NCBI GenBank assembly: GCA_017552985.1
Contig: JAFZNO010000032.1
Location: 16,350 to 80,349 of the forward strand
Direction: 5' to 3'
Origin: Lachnospiraceae bacterium
GTDB taxonomy: Bacteria > Bacillota > Clostridia > Lachnospirales > Lachnospiraceae
Length of the DNA stretch: 64,000 nucleotides
Part shown: positions 42,485 to 50,922 of the stretch, in pieces
Position numbering within the stretch: the stretch's first letter is position 1
Layout: the number at the start of each line of letters is the position of its first letter
The notes under the pieces: generated by a model
Databases searched by the model: none
What the model was told of the DNA's origin: nothing
What the model saw: the letters and a program-made list of their open reading frames with translations, nothing else
Made by a program: the position numbers and the translations under genes

Positions 42485-44245
42485 TTAATTCCCCAAATAT
42501 CGCTCCCTTGGAATCACAACGCAGTACTTCCCGTTCCCATTTGTTTTCTTGATGACGAAACCGTTCTCCTCCAGCAATTCCGTTCCCTGATCCCCTAAAT
42601 ACACAGTCTTGATCACGTATGCAACCGGCAGGCTTGGATCCATGCTTTCCGGCAAAACGTTCACGTAATGGAATTTTTCATGATAAGACTGTCCGTATTG
42701 ATCCACGGTCTCTCCTTGGAAAAACCTTGCATCCACGGAAAGCGCAAACAAAGTCAATATTTCCGAAACACTCGCCGAACCGGCATATTGCGTGTCCGGA
42801 GTGATCACGATTTGCCTGCAATCCGTTTGCTTTTCGTCTCCCGCGATCCGTACCGCATCCAGGAACTCGGCATAGAAATTGCTTCGCAGCGTCTGGGCAT
42901 GTTCCGTAAAATACGCATTGACAAACAAAACGCTCATGATCCCATAAGCCAATAGGATCAGCAACGCTCTTTTGTTTAGGTACGAAACGGCAAAATCAAT
43001 GCCAAGGCCGGCCATAAGCAACAATGCGTAATGCAGCACGTTCACCCGGTTTACGTTAACGTTAGCCGTGATAAGGCCCGAAAGATTTCCAATCGCAAAG
43101 AAAAACAATGCGGCTGCATAACCTGCTTTTTTAATGGAATTCTCCTCGCTTCGCATCTGCCGGATGCAGGCATACGTGCCCACCAAAACGAACGGAAGGA
43201 AACATTTTGTGACAACCCCAAAGCCCGGCACCGTATTCCACGGCAACGTGTCGCCCGACACGTAGACATTCTTTAGGCTCTGGAAGTTTTTTATAAGCTG
43301 TGCAAGTTTATCATCGCTAAAAAAGAGAATGTCCCGCGATCTCACGCTTTCAGGGAAATATGGCATGGTACAAAAGAACGTCTTGATGGTATTCCACTTG
43401 AAAGCATTGATCATCATGGTAAGATAGATAGGCCATGCAACAAAAGCGTAAACGGCAACGCAGATCAGCACCTCATGCCACTTTAGGATCCTTTTGACCA
43501 AGAGATATCCTGCCATTCCAAACAATAATAACGGTACGGTATAAAAGGCAATGCCATAGCAATACATGCAAAGCGCGAACCCCACCATGGAGAAATACAG
43601 CCATCGCTTTTTTCCGTCGAGTCCCTTGAGCAACAACCAGATGCTGATCAGCAGAACGTGAGGGAAAAGATTGCAATCCAATGCCCATCTGCTCTGCATA
43701 AAATGCCAGGGATTACAAACGGCAAAGGCAAGCGTGACGTAAGCCGCCCTTGTTCCGCAAAGCTTCTTCGCAATGCCGTAAAGGGCCGCGAGGCCGAGCA
43801 TGCTCGCGATCAGTATGGGAATCCTTGCCGTGATCACGTTCAAACCAAACAGTTTAATAAACGGAACCATGCAATAGGATAAGAGCACGCTCATTTGCCC
43901 ATATCCCCATGCCGTAAAATGTGTCGGAAGGAAGGTTCCAAAACGATCCGTCGCATAATCTGCCAATGCTTTCGCGTCCACGGCCGCCATGGCGCCGTCC
44001 TGGTTCATTCCCCCGGGAACCGCGCCAAATTTCCACGCACGAAGAAGAAATGCCACGAACAGCATCCCTAAAAATACGTAGATCTCCCGCGAATTCTTTT
44101 TCTGACCGGAAGTAACGTCATCCACCGTTTTGGCAGTACCTTCCGCTTTTGCGGTCTTTTTAACGCGATCCAGCGCGATCACCGCTCCGGCCATTAGCAT
44201 AAAAAGGATGGTAAACAGCTCATTGTAGAACAAAACCACGTTCAT
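42485..44245 (-). CDS. glycosyltransferase family 39-like membrane protein
   Basis: 586 residues with about 11-13 membrane helices. After the second helix region, the extracellular loop PGGMNQDGAMAAVDAKALADYATDRF carries acidic residues in the position typical of GT39/ArnT/PMT-type enzymes (loop 1 Asp), and ARIPILIASMLGLAALYGIAK and WHFMQSRWALDCNLFPH fit the same group. Such enzymes move sugars from a polyprenyl-phosphate donor to an external acceptor. The ATG at 44245 has GGAG about eight bases upstream; a TTG at 44260 is less likely. Last gene of the gmd-fcl-manC series, 17 bp after manC, so it may act on the GDP-fucose-derived glycan (inference). Confidence 0.8.
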   Translation of the reverse strand: MNVVLFYNELFTILFMLMAGAVIALDRVKKTAKAEGTAKTVDDVTSGQKKNSREIYVFLGMLFVAFLLRAWKFGAVPGGMNQDGAMAAVDAKALADYATDRFGTFLPTHFTAWGYGQMSVLLSYCMVPFIKLFGLNVITARIPILIASMLGLAALYGIAKKLCGTRAAYVTLAFAVCNPWHFMQSRWALDCNLFPHVLLISIWLLLKGLDGKKRWLYFSMVGFALCMYCYGIAFYTVPLLLFGMAGYLLVKRILKWHEVLICVAVYAFVAWPIYLTMMINAFKWNTIKTFFCTMPYFPESVRSRDILFFSDDKLAQLIKNFQSLKNVYVSGDTLPWNTVPGFGVVTKCFLPFVLVGTYACIRQMRSEENSIKKAGYAAALFFFAIGNLSGLITANVNVNRVNVLHYALLLMAGLGIDFAVSYLNKRALLILLAYGIMSVLFVNAYFTEHAQTLRSNFYAEFLDAVRIAGDEKQTDCRQIVITPDTQYAGSASVSEILTLFALSVDARFFQGETVDQYGQSYHEKFHYVNVLPESMDPSLPVAYVIKTVYLGDQGTELLEENGFVIKKTNGNGKYCVVIPRERYLGN

Positions 44246-44262
44246 CCTTCCAGACTCCAATC

Positions 44263-45612
44263 TTATAGCTCGTGCTTCTTCTTGTCAGAAACACTGATAT
44301 CCGTTCCCAGCTGAACCTCTATGATCTGAAGCTCCGTCTCTGCATAAACAGTATGCTTGCAACCCACGGGCATGCGGATCACGTCCCCAACTTTCACTTC
44401 CTGCTCCACGCCGTCCAACACGGCTTTTCCCTTACCGGCGATCACAGTCCAAACTTCATCGCGCCTCTCGTGGCTGTGATAGTTCATGCCATGTCCGGGA
44501 TTCAACGTCACCTGAATGGTCAAGCTCTCTGGCTTTACGTCGAGCACGCGGAAGCTTCCCCAGCTCTTTTCCGCAAACATGATCTGCTGATCAATGGCAT
44601 CCACGTAGGGTTTGATATAGGAGCTCTGTTCCTTGTCACTGACAAGAATTCCGTCCGGGCTGGCGGCGATCACCAAATTCTTAAGCCCCATGCCAAGAAT
44701 GGGGATTCCCAGCTCATTAATGGCGTGTACGTCCTTGCAAGTTTCATTCAGGCGCACGTCGCCGATGGAGCACTCTTCCATGGCTTCCGTTAAGGTATTC
44801 CAGGTTCCCAGATCCTTCCACTGTCCCTGAAACCGCAGCACGGCAATGTCTTTCTCATGCTCAACCACGGCATAATCGAAGCTGATCTTCGTGAGCGCGT
44901 CATACTTATGGAACAAATCCTGATAGTCCGTAAAGTCGATCAGTTCATGCGCCCTCTCCAGCACGTACTTAAGCTTGTAGGCAAACACGCCGCCATTCCA
45001 AAGACCGCCGGCATCAATGTACTTTTGCGCCGTGGCTGCGTCTGGCTTTTCCTTAAAGGTATCCACCTTGGCAACCTGTTCCTTGCCCGTCGGAATAATA
45101 TATCCGTACTTCTCAGACGGGTAGGTGGGATCAATGCCCATCAGCGTTAAATTGGCCGTTCCTGCCTGCGCAAGTTCCCACAGTTTTTTGAGCGACTCAA
45201 AATAATCCTTTTCCACGTAAGGATCCACGGGGCAAACGACAACGGCCTCCTCCTCAGGAACTCCCATCACGTCGTGCAAATATGCCGTCGCAAGCGCGAT
45301 CGCGGGGAACGTATCTCTCCTGCAAGGTTCAACGGAAATGCCCACGTTCTCTCCCAACTGGTTATGAATTGCGCTAACTTGTGATTTCGAAGTTGCGATC
45401 GTCACCGTAGCCGTGGGATCCACCGCCTTGATCTGACGGTACACGCGCTGCACCATGGATTCATAGGCTTCCTCCGGGGCATTGTTCGCCGCCTGGCCTT
45501 GTATTTCATCAGCAGGCTTATGGAATATTTTTATGAATTGCTTTGACCGGACGTCATTGGAAAGGGGCCAAAGACGCTTTCCCGATCCACCTGAAAGTAA
45601 TACAATGTTCAT
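44263..45612 (-). CDS. manC: mannose-1-phosphate guanylyltransferase (with C-terminal cupin isomerase domain)
   Basis: 449 residues. N-terminal nucleotidyltransferase with the GTP-binding loop LLSGGSGKRLWPLSN (about 4-18) and VCPVDPYVEK; FKEKPD and GGLWNGGVFAYK complete the GDP-mannose pyrophosphorylase pattern. The C-terminal cupin (about 345-445, LNPGHGMNYHSHERRDEVWTV) is the phosphomannose-isomerase-II half, with metal-binding His residues. Makes GDP-mannose for the next two enzymes. Starts 3 bp after the fcl stop, with GGAG nine to ten bases upstream. Confidence 0.94.
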   Translation of the reverse strand: MNIVLLSGGSGKRLWPLSNDVRSKQFIKIFHKPADEIQGQAANNAPEEAYESMVQRVYRQIKAVDPTATVTIATSKSQVSAIHNQLGENVGISVEPCRRDTFPAIALATAYLHDVMGVPEEEAVVVCPVDPYVEKDYFESLKKLWELAQAGTANLTLMGIDPTYPSEKYGYIIPTGKEQVAKVDTFKEKPDAATAQKYIDAGGLWNGGVFAYKLKYVLERAHELIDFTDYQDLFHKYDALTKISFDYAVVEHEKDIAVLRFQGQWKDLGTWNTLTEAMEECSIGDVRLNETCKDVHAINELGIPILGMGLKNLVIAASPDGILVSDKEQSSYIKPYVDAIDQQIMFAEKSWGSFRVLDVKPESLTIQVTLNPGHGMNYHSHERRDEVWTVIAGKGKAVLDGVEQEVKVGDVIRMPVGCKHTVYAETELQIIEVQLGTDISVSDKKKHEL

Positions 45613-45615
45613 GCT

Positions 45616-46560
45616 CTATCTCTCCGCCCTCATGGGATTGTTCAAAAAGTCCTCGTACGCGAGACGGATGCCGTCCTCCAGTTCCGTCTTGTAGGTCCAT
45701 CCAAGCTTCGTTGCCTTGCTGACGTCGAGAAGCTTTCTCGGCGTGCCGTTTGGCTTGGACGGATCCCAGAGGATCTCTCCCTGGTATCCCACAACCTTTG
45801 CCACGAGTTCCGTCAGTTCCTTGATCGTCAGTTCCTTTCCCGTACCTGCGTTCACGGTCTCATCACCGCTGTAATGATTCATCAGGAATACGCAAAGGTT
45901 TGCAAGGTCATCCACGTACAGGAATTCTCTTAAAGGACTTCCGTCACCCCAACAGGTTACGGTCTTTGCGCCTGCCACTTTGGCCTCATGGAATCTTCTG
46001 ATCAGTGCGGGAAGCACGTGACTGTGTTCCGGATGATAATTGTCGTTGGGTCCGTAGAGGTTCGTTGGCATTACGGAAATGTAATCCGTGCCATACTGTC
46101 CGTTCAAGTATTCACAATATTTTAAGCCACTGATCTTCGCCAAAGCATAGGCCTCATTGGTCTGCTCAAGGGAAGAAGTCAGAAGGCAGCTCTCCGGCAT
46201 GGGCTGAGGCGCCATGCGGGGATAAATGCAGGAACTTCCAAGAAACTCCAGCTTCTTACAACCGTTCTTCCATGCGGAATGAATGACGTTCATTTCAAGG
46301 ATCATGTTATCATACATGAAGTCAGCCTTGGCCGTTGCATTTCCCATGATGCCGCCAACCTTTGCAGCCGCAAGGAACACGTACTCTGGCTTCTCTTCCT
46401 CAAAAAATTTCTCTACCTGATCCTGTCTTGTCAGGTCCAGTTCCTTATGGGTTCTAAGGACAAGATTGTGATATCCCTGTCTTTCCAATTCCCTTACGAT
46501 TGCAGAACCTACCATTCCGCGATGTCCCGCAACGTAAATCTTTGCATTTTTCTCCATCAT
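45616..46560 (-). CDS. fcl: GDP-L-fucose synthase
   Basis: 314 residues. Epimerase-reductase that converts GDP-4-keto-6-deoxymannose to GDP-L-fucose with NADPH. Rossmann motif [12 protein letters not shown] near the N-terminus, [15 protein letters not shown] with the catalytic Ser and Tyr region ([16 protein letters not shown]) are diagnostic. The start is one of two adjacent ATGs (46560/46557). Middle of the GDP-fucose operon. Confidence 0.96.
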   Translation of the reverse strand: MMEKNAKIYVAGHRGMVGSAIVRELERQGYHNLVLRTHKELDLTRQDQVEKFFEEEKPEYVFLAAAKVGGIMGNATAKADFMYDNMILEMNVIHSAWKNGCKKLEFLGSSCIYPRMAPQPMPESCLLTSSLEQTNEAYALAKISGLKYCEYLNGQYGTDYISVMPTNLYGPNDNYHPEHSHVLPALIRRFHEAKVAGAKTVTCWGDGSPLREFLYVDDLANLCVFLMNHYSGDETVNAGTGKELTIKELTELVAKVVGYQGEILWDPSKPNGTPRKLLDVSKATKLGWTYKTELEDGIRLAYEDFLNNPMRAER

Positions 46561-46609
46561 TTAATTTACTCTTTCCCGCCATTTCACGGCGCATCATTTA
46601 TCTTTTTCC

Positions 46610-47698
46610 TTATTTCACAACACCTTTTTCCAAATACTCGGCAAGGTTCGTCTTAATGTGCTCCTCTGCGCGTTCCACGGCTACTTTCTTCATGTCGTGC
46701 TCCGTCATGATCCGCACAAGCTCCTCGAAGCTGGTCTTCGTCGGATTCCAGCCAAGCTCGCGCTTAGCCTTGGAAGGGTCTCCCCAAAGGTTAACCACGT
46801 CCGTCGGGCGGTAAAAGTCAGGTGACACTTCCACGAGCACCTTTCCGGTTGCCTTGTCAATACCCTTTTCGTCCATGCCCTCTCCCTGCCATTCCAGTTC
46901 AATTCCGGCATGATGAAAGGCCAAGGTTGCAAATTCACGCACGGAGTGCTGCACGCCCGTTGCAATGACAAAATCTTCCGGTTTTTCATTTTGTAGGATC
47001 AGCCACATGCACTCCACGTAATCCTTTGCATAACCCCAGTCACGAAGACTGGAAAGGTTGCCAAGATATAGTTTGTCCTGTTTCCCCTGGGCGATGCGGG
47101 CAGCTGCAAGCGTGATCTTTCTCGTAACGAAGGTCTCTCCGCGGCGCTCAGATTCATGATTGAAAAGAATTCCTGAGCAGCAGAACATGTTGTATGCTTC
47201 CCTGTATTCTTTTGTGATCCAGAATCCATATTGTTTTGCTACGGCGTAGGGGCTGTAAGGATGGAACGGGGTATTCTCGTTCTGGGGAACCTCTTCCACC
47301 TTGCCGTAAAGCTCCGAAGTGGATGCCTGATAGATGCGGCAAGTCTCTGCAAGGCCGCAAACGCGCACTGCCTCCAACACGCGAAGCACGCCTGTTGCAT
47401 CCACGTCAGCCGTAAACTCCGGTACGTCAAAGCTTACCTGCACGTGGCTCTGCGCCGCAAGGTTATATATCTCATCCGGTCTAACGCTTCCGATCACTTT
47501 CACAAGGCTCATGGAATCTGCCAGGTCCCCATAGTGCAGGTGGAATCTGGGATTCCCCTCCAGATGTGCGATTCTCTCCCTAAAATCTACGCTGGAACGT
47601 CTAATGATTCCATGTACGTCATAGCCTTTTTCAAGTAAAAACTCCGATAAATAAGAACCATCCTGTCCCGTTACTCCCGTGATCAATGCTTTCTTCAT
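46610..47698 (-). CDS. gmd: GDP-mannose 4,6-dehydratase
   Basis: 362 residues. NAD-dependent dehydratase starting GDP-L-fucose synthesis. N-terminal Rossmann loop [35 protein letters not shown], and [19 protein letters not shown] with the YxxxK pair. The ATG at 47698 has GGAGG seven bases upstream. The reading frame stays open upstream to 47800 into an inverted-repeat element, but that part is not translated in my view. First gene of the operon gmd, fcl, manC, GT39. Confidence 0.97.
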   Translation of the reverse strand: MKKALITGVTGQDGSYLSEFLLEKGYDVHGIIRRSSVDFRERIAHLEGNPRFHLHYGDLADSMSLVKVIGSVRPDEIYNLAAQSHVQVSFDVPEFTADVDATGVLRVLEAVRVCGLAETCRIYQASTSELYGKVEEVPQNENTPFHPYSPYAVAKQYGFWITKEYREAYNMFCCSGILFNHESERRGETFVTRKITLAAARIAQGKQDKLYLGNLSSLRDWGYAKDYVECMWLILQNEKPEDFVIATGVQHSVREFATLAFHHAGIELEWQGEGMDEKGIDKATGKVLVEVSPDFYRPTDVVNLWGDPSKAKRELGWNPTKTSFEELVRIMTEHDMKKVAVERAEEHIKTNLAEYLEKGVVK

Positions 47699-47746
47699 GT
47701 CAATCCTCCACTTTTTATTATTCGTCATACGACATAATGTTTTTGA

Positions 47747-48019
47747 TATAATCCTTCTTGTGCCACATACCAAGGTCTCGCGGGCCGGCGTCTGCCGCAT
47801 CCCTCCTCTGGGAACAATTAGCCGGCTGCACTTAGCAAATCAGCCGGCTGAATGGAAAATTTTGAGAAATGTTTGAGGAGCTTTAGCTCCGAGTTTTTCT
47901 CAAAATTTTCCACTCTATGAAGACGGTTGATGAGCTTAGTGCAGTCCGTGCCGTTCCCAGAGGAGGGATGCGGCAGACGCCCTGGCCCGAGTCCTTCGAC
48001 ACTCACAAGAAGGATTATA
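47747..48019. mobile_element. 273-bp inverted-repeat (MITE-like) element
   Basis: Outer arms: TATAATCCTTCTTGTG (47747-47762) and its exact complement (48004-48019). Inner arms: 29 bp at 47787-47815 perfectly complementary to 47953-47981 (starts GGCGTCTGCCGCATC). Centre: TGGAAAATTTTGAGAAA (47853-47869) with its complement at 47896-47912, and a GGAGCTTTAGCTCC hairpin. No ORF of note. The ends begin and finish with TA, which would fit a TA target duplication. It fills the space between gmd and the AraC terminator; 47699-48080 has no gene. Confidence 0.65.
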
Positions 48020-48021
48020 AC

Positions 48022-48060
48022 AAAAAAAAGCCAACATCTGAATTCAGAAAGTTGGCTTTC
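48022..48060 (-). terminator. terminator of the padR/DUF4097/AraC operon
   Basis: Minus-strand GAAAGCCAAC pairs with GTTGGCTTTT followed by T8, 20 bp after the AraC stop at 48081. Immediately adjoins the inverted-repeat element. Confidence 0.88.
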
Positions 48061-48080
48061 ATTTACATTATATTGACTTT

Positions 48081-48947
48081 TTACCATTGTTCACGGTAAC
48101 GGCTTGGCGGCATGCCCTCAATTTCTTTGAATACCCTAGAGAAATAATGCAGTGCGCCAAGGCCACATTCCATTCCTATCTCTTCGATTGACTTTTGGGT
48201 AAATCGTAAGAGTTGCTTGGCTTTTGTAATGCGGACGTTGAGCAGATAGGCATTAATGGATTGGCCATATTGCTCCTTAAATACTCTCGTTAAATAGTAT
48301 TTGTTAATAAAGAATCTAGCGCTGAGATCATCCAAGGTGATCTTGTCCGCATAGTGGGCATCAAGCCAGGCTTTTACGGGAACCACGGATTTTTTCTTGG
48401 CGGGCATGTCCTTGGCATCCTCCGGATGCCAGGATTCCACCATAAGGAGCGTGAGAAGTTCGCCGAGACATTCATTGATCTTCATGTCCTTTACGTAATC
48501 AGAACCCTTGGCGATCTCAAAAAGCTTTTGCCACACGTCCTGAAATGCCTTTTCTTCCTTAGGTTCAAAGGCGGGTCTTCCGCCGCGTTCCACGTATTTA
48601 TCATAAACGTAAGCAAGCGTTGGGCCGTTAAAGTGGCACCATTCCAGCGTCCATAGCTTCTGTGGGCTTGTAGCATGGGAATATGCCTTGTGGCAATCCA
48701 CAAAGACGCAGGTGCCTTTCGTCAAAGAATACGTCTTACCCTCATAGGTAAGGATCCCTTCACCTTCCCTTACGCGAAAGAAAAGATAGGATGCGAGCGC
48801 TTGTCTGGAGCTTACGTGCGGTTTCCGCGCGGTAAGGCTTCCAATCTCCTGCAGATGCAGGAGACTGTCCCTTGCGAACCCAGACGGGGTATACAAAATA
48901 CGGTCTGAAGTTACCACTGCTGATTTTGCGTCTGAGAAAAACTCCAT
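48081..48947 (-). CDS. AraC-family transcriptional regulator
   Basis: 288 residues. N-terminal cupin sensor (about 45-110, VREGEGILTYEGKTYSLTKG), and C-terminal AraC double HTH (about 190-288, LDDLSARFFINKYYLTRVFKEQYG and IGMECGLGALHYFSRVFKEIEGMPPSRYR). A longer reading to 48998 overlaps the DUF4097 gene; the ATG at 48947 (GAGG ten to eleven bases upstream) is preferred and leaves a 28-bp gap. Co-directional with padR and the DUF4097 gene, so probably their operon partner. Effector unknown. Confidence 0.87.
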   Translation of the reverse strand: MEFFSDAKSAVVTSDRILYTPSGFARDSLLHLQEIGSLTARKPHVSSRQALASYLFFRVREGEGILTYEGKTYSLTKGTCVFVDCHKAYSHATSPQKLWTLEWCHFNGPTLAYVYDKYVERGGRPAFEPKEEKAFQDVWQKLFEIAKGSDYVKDMKINECLGELLTLLMVESWHPEDAKDMPAKKKSVVPVKAWLDAHYADKITLDDLSARFFINKYYLTRVFKEQYGQSINAYLLNVRITKAKQLLRFTQKSIEEIGMECGLGALHYFSRVFKEIEGMPPSRYREQW

Positions 48948-48975
48948 TGCGCCCCATCCTCTCTCGTTTCGGTGC

Positions 48976-50346
48976 TTATCTGTTGATCTCGATGTCACCG
49001 CTGGCGGTGCTCACTTTGATCTTCAAGTACGGTTCCTCACCGATGGTACCTACTGCACGCTTACCGGTCTTTACGTATTTTACGTTTTCATCCGTTGAGA
49101 TGCAGTCACAGAAGGTGTCGATGTCACCGCTGGCCGTGTTCAGGGTCATCTGAACGCCAATGCCGTCCGGAATTGTCAGTTCCACGTCGCCGCTGGCGGT
49201 ACTAACCTCAAGCTTTTCTCCTGCCTGCGTCAGATTGCATTCCACGTCGCCGCTGGCCGTGCGGATCACCGCATCACCCTGACAATCCTTAACCTTTACG
49301 TCACCGCTGGCGGTGCCAACGTTTGTCTTGCCAACCGCCTTCTGGATCTTTACGTCACCGCTCACCGTCTTAACCTGTACCTCGCCCTCAACGGCTTCAA
49401 ATGCAATGTCGCCGCTCACGGTGCCAATGCTTACGTCACCAATGGCACATGCTCCGCATACGTCACCGCTCATGGTCTTGTAAACCTGCTTTGCCGCACC
49501 AATGTCCTCCAGCTTTATGTCACCGGATGCCGTCAAAATCTTTAACTCTTCCAAGCTTCCAGCGAATCCTTCCGGAAGGAACACTCTGACGGTACCTCTT
49601 CTGGGGAAGCCGATCATGTTGGAACCATATTGGATCTTCAGCTGCTTTCCGTTCACTGCATACTGCAGAAGCTGATCTTCCTTGGGATCCTTATTATATA
49701 ACTCTTGAATGAAAATCTCCGGATCCGTCGTCAGCTGAACGTCAACGTCGATGGGAGAACTCTGCACTTCCATAACGATGCTGGTAATGCCGTCCGTAGT
49801 GAACTTTCTCTCGTTGCAGATCTCCATGTCCTTATACTTTCCGTCATCATTCTGCAGATTAATTCCTGCGTCGCTGATGATCTGCTTAATGCTGGAACTA
49901 ATGTTATCAATGATGCCGGCGGACAGGAACGCGTTCAGCGCTTCCTTAGCCTGTTGTCCAAGGTCACCTGCCGACTGTTCCATCTGCTGGCCAAAGTTCT
50001 TTGCGTGCTGGCCCAGATTCTTCGCCTGCTTCTCCAGGTTCTCGCCCTGCCATTTCCAATATTCGCACTGTTTCTCCCAGTACTCGCTCTGCTTCTCCCA
50101 GTACTCGCTCTTCGCCTTCTTTCCATCATCGGACTGAGCGCCAAGATCTGCCAGAAGCTCCTCAACGTCACCGATGGAACCCATCACCATGGTGTATGAC
50201 TGCTCCTCGGTGAAACCTCTCTGGATCAGATCCTCATATTTCTCCTCTGCATTGGAGATCATTTCTTCCTGCAGCTCTTTTGCTTCCTGCGATTCCGGTA
50301 CGTTCTCAAAAAGATCCATGATCGCTGATTTGATCTTGTCTTTCAT
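48976..50346 (-). CDS. HAAS-type domain plus DUF4097 beta-repeat protein
   Basis: 456 residues. Residues 1-70 (LFENVPESQEAKELQEEMISN, then YTMVMGSIGDVEELLADLG) resemble the HAAS/DUF1700 signalling domain usually paired with PadR. Residues 80-135 form near-perfect heptads (EYWEKQS, EYWEKQC, EYWKWQG, NLEKQAK, NLGQHAK, NFGQQ), i.e. a coiled coil. The rest (about 230-456) is a DUF4097 right-handed beta repeat with recurring TASGD and TVSGD motifs. No membrane segment is visible, unlike many LiaG/YvlB-like proteins, so it may be cytoplasmic. The gene lies 54 bp after padR, which fits a PadR/HAAS stress-response pair. Confidence 0.85.
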   Translation of the reverse strand: MKDKIKSAIMDLFENVPESQEAKELQEEMISNAEEKYEDLIQRGFTEEQSYTMVMGSIGDVEELLADLGAQSDDGKKAKSEYWEKQSEYWEKQCEYWKWQGENLEKQAKNLGQHAKNFGQQMEQSAGDLGQQAKEALNAFLSAGIIDNISSSIKQIISDAGINLQNDDGKYKDMEICNERKFTTDGITSIVMEVQSSPIDVDVQLTTDPEIFIQELYNKDPKEDQLLQYAVNGKQLKIQYGSNMIGFPRRGTVRVFLPEGFAGSLEELKILTASGDIKLEDIGAAKQVYKTMSGDVCGACAIGDVSIGTVSGDIAFEAVEGEVQVKTVSGDVKIQKAVGKTNVGTASGDVKVKDCQGDAVIRTASGDVECNLTQAGEKLEVSTASGDVELTIPDGIGVQMTLNTASGDIDTFCDCISTDENVKYVKTGKRAVGTIGEEPYLKIKVSTASGDIEINR

Positions 50347-50400
50347 TTATTTATGCCTCTCTTTCCGTCGCCTCGCGACAATCCACTTCAAATCTTTCCC

Positions 50401-50724
50401 TTATACCAAAAGGCTGTCGATCATCTGTTTTGCCTTCTGCCATTCCGCCTTATTCTGTCCGTAAACCTCACGACCCTTTTCCGTGATGGAGTAATAGCGC
50501 CTGCGGGCACCTACCTCTTCATCACCCCAGTAAGTCGTTACCAGGCCTTCCTTCTCCAAACGACGGAACGCGGAGTACAAGGTTGCGTCCTTCAGCTCGA
50601 TCTGAGCCTCCGTCTTCGCCATGATCTCCTTGTTGATCAAATATCCATAGCTGTCATGCTCTGCCAGACTCGCCAGGATAATGGTGTCCGTGTTTCCTCT
50701 TAACAGATCTGATGCAATTGACAT
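50401..50724 (-). CDS. PadR-family transcriptional regulator
   Basis: 107 residues. Winged-helix PadR domain: DTIILASLAEHDSYGYLINKEI, LKDATLYSAFRRLEKEGLV and YWGDEEVGARRRYYSITEKG are diagnostic. A short form (subfamily 2). Heads the operon padR, DUF4097, AraC. Likely represses its own promoter through the inverted repeat over the -35 at 50804-50830. Confidence 0.93.
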   Translation of the reverse strand: MSIASDLLRGNTDTIILASLAEHDSYGYLINKEIMAKTEAQIELKDATLYSAFRRLEKEGLVTTYWGDEEVGARRRYYSITEKGREVYGQNKAEWQKAKQMIDSLLV

Positions 50725-50793
50725 TATGCCACCATCCTTTCCAAATATATTTTTACGGATAATATAATCGAATTATCTTACCTCGATGTTTAT

Positions 50794-50830
50794 AAGTTAT
50801 CACAAGATACCTCGCCTGTCAAGGTATCTT
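50794..50830 (-). promoter_or_regulatory. padR operon promoter with overlapping palindromic operator
   Basis: Minus-strand TTGACA (plus 50817-50822), 17-bp spacer, TAACTT (plus 50794-50799). AAGATACC (50804-50811) and GGTATCTT (50823-50830) form an exact 8-bp inverted repeat with an 11-bp centre that covers the -35. A second A/T-rich palindrome (GATAAT/ATTATC) lies near 50760-50780. Confidence 0.65.
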
Positions 50831-50872
50831 TTCTAAATTTTCTATTAATTTAGGCTTGGAAAGAATTTGCAC

Positions 50873-50905
50873 GAAAAAAGGGATGGCTCTTTCGAACCAT
50901 CCCTT
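50873..50905 (-). terminator. rho-independent terminator of pnp
   Basis: Minus-strand AAGGGATGGTTCGAAAGAGCCATCCCTT-like hairpin (arms AGGGATGG and CCATCCCT) followed by TTTTT, 18 bp after the pnp stop. Confidence 0.92.
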
Positions 50906-50922
50906 GGAATATCCTTTATGAA

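Noticed and set aside
47698-47800. N-terminal extension of gmd starting inside the inverted-repeat element
   Set aside because: The strong GGAGG site and the family N-terminus ([14 protein letters not shown]) place the start at 47698.
49000-49520. Regularly recurring CGTCACCGCTGGC motif, looks like a CRISPR or tandem array
   Set aside because: It is the coding sequence of the TASGD/TVSGD repeats in the DUF4097 protein; the spacing is irregular and the frame is open.
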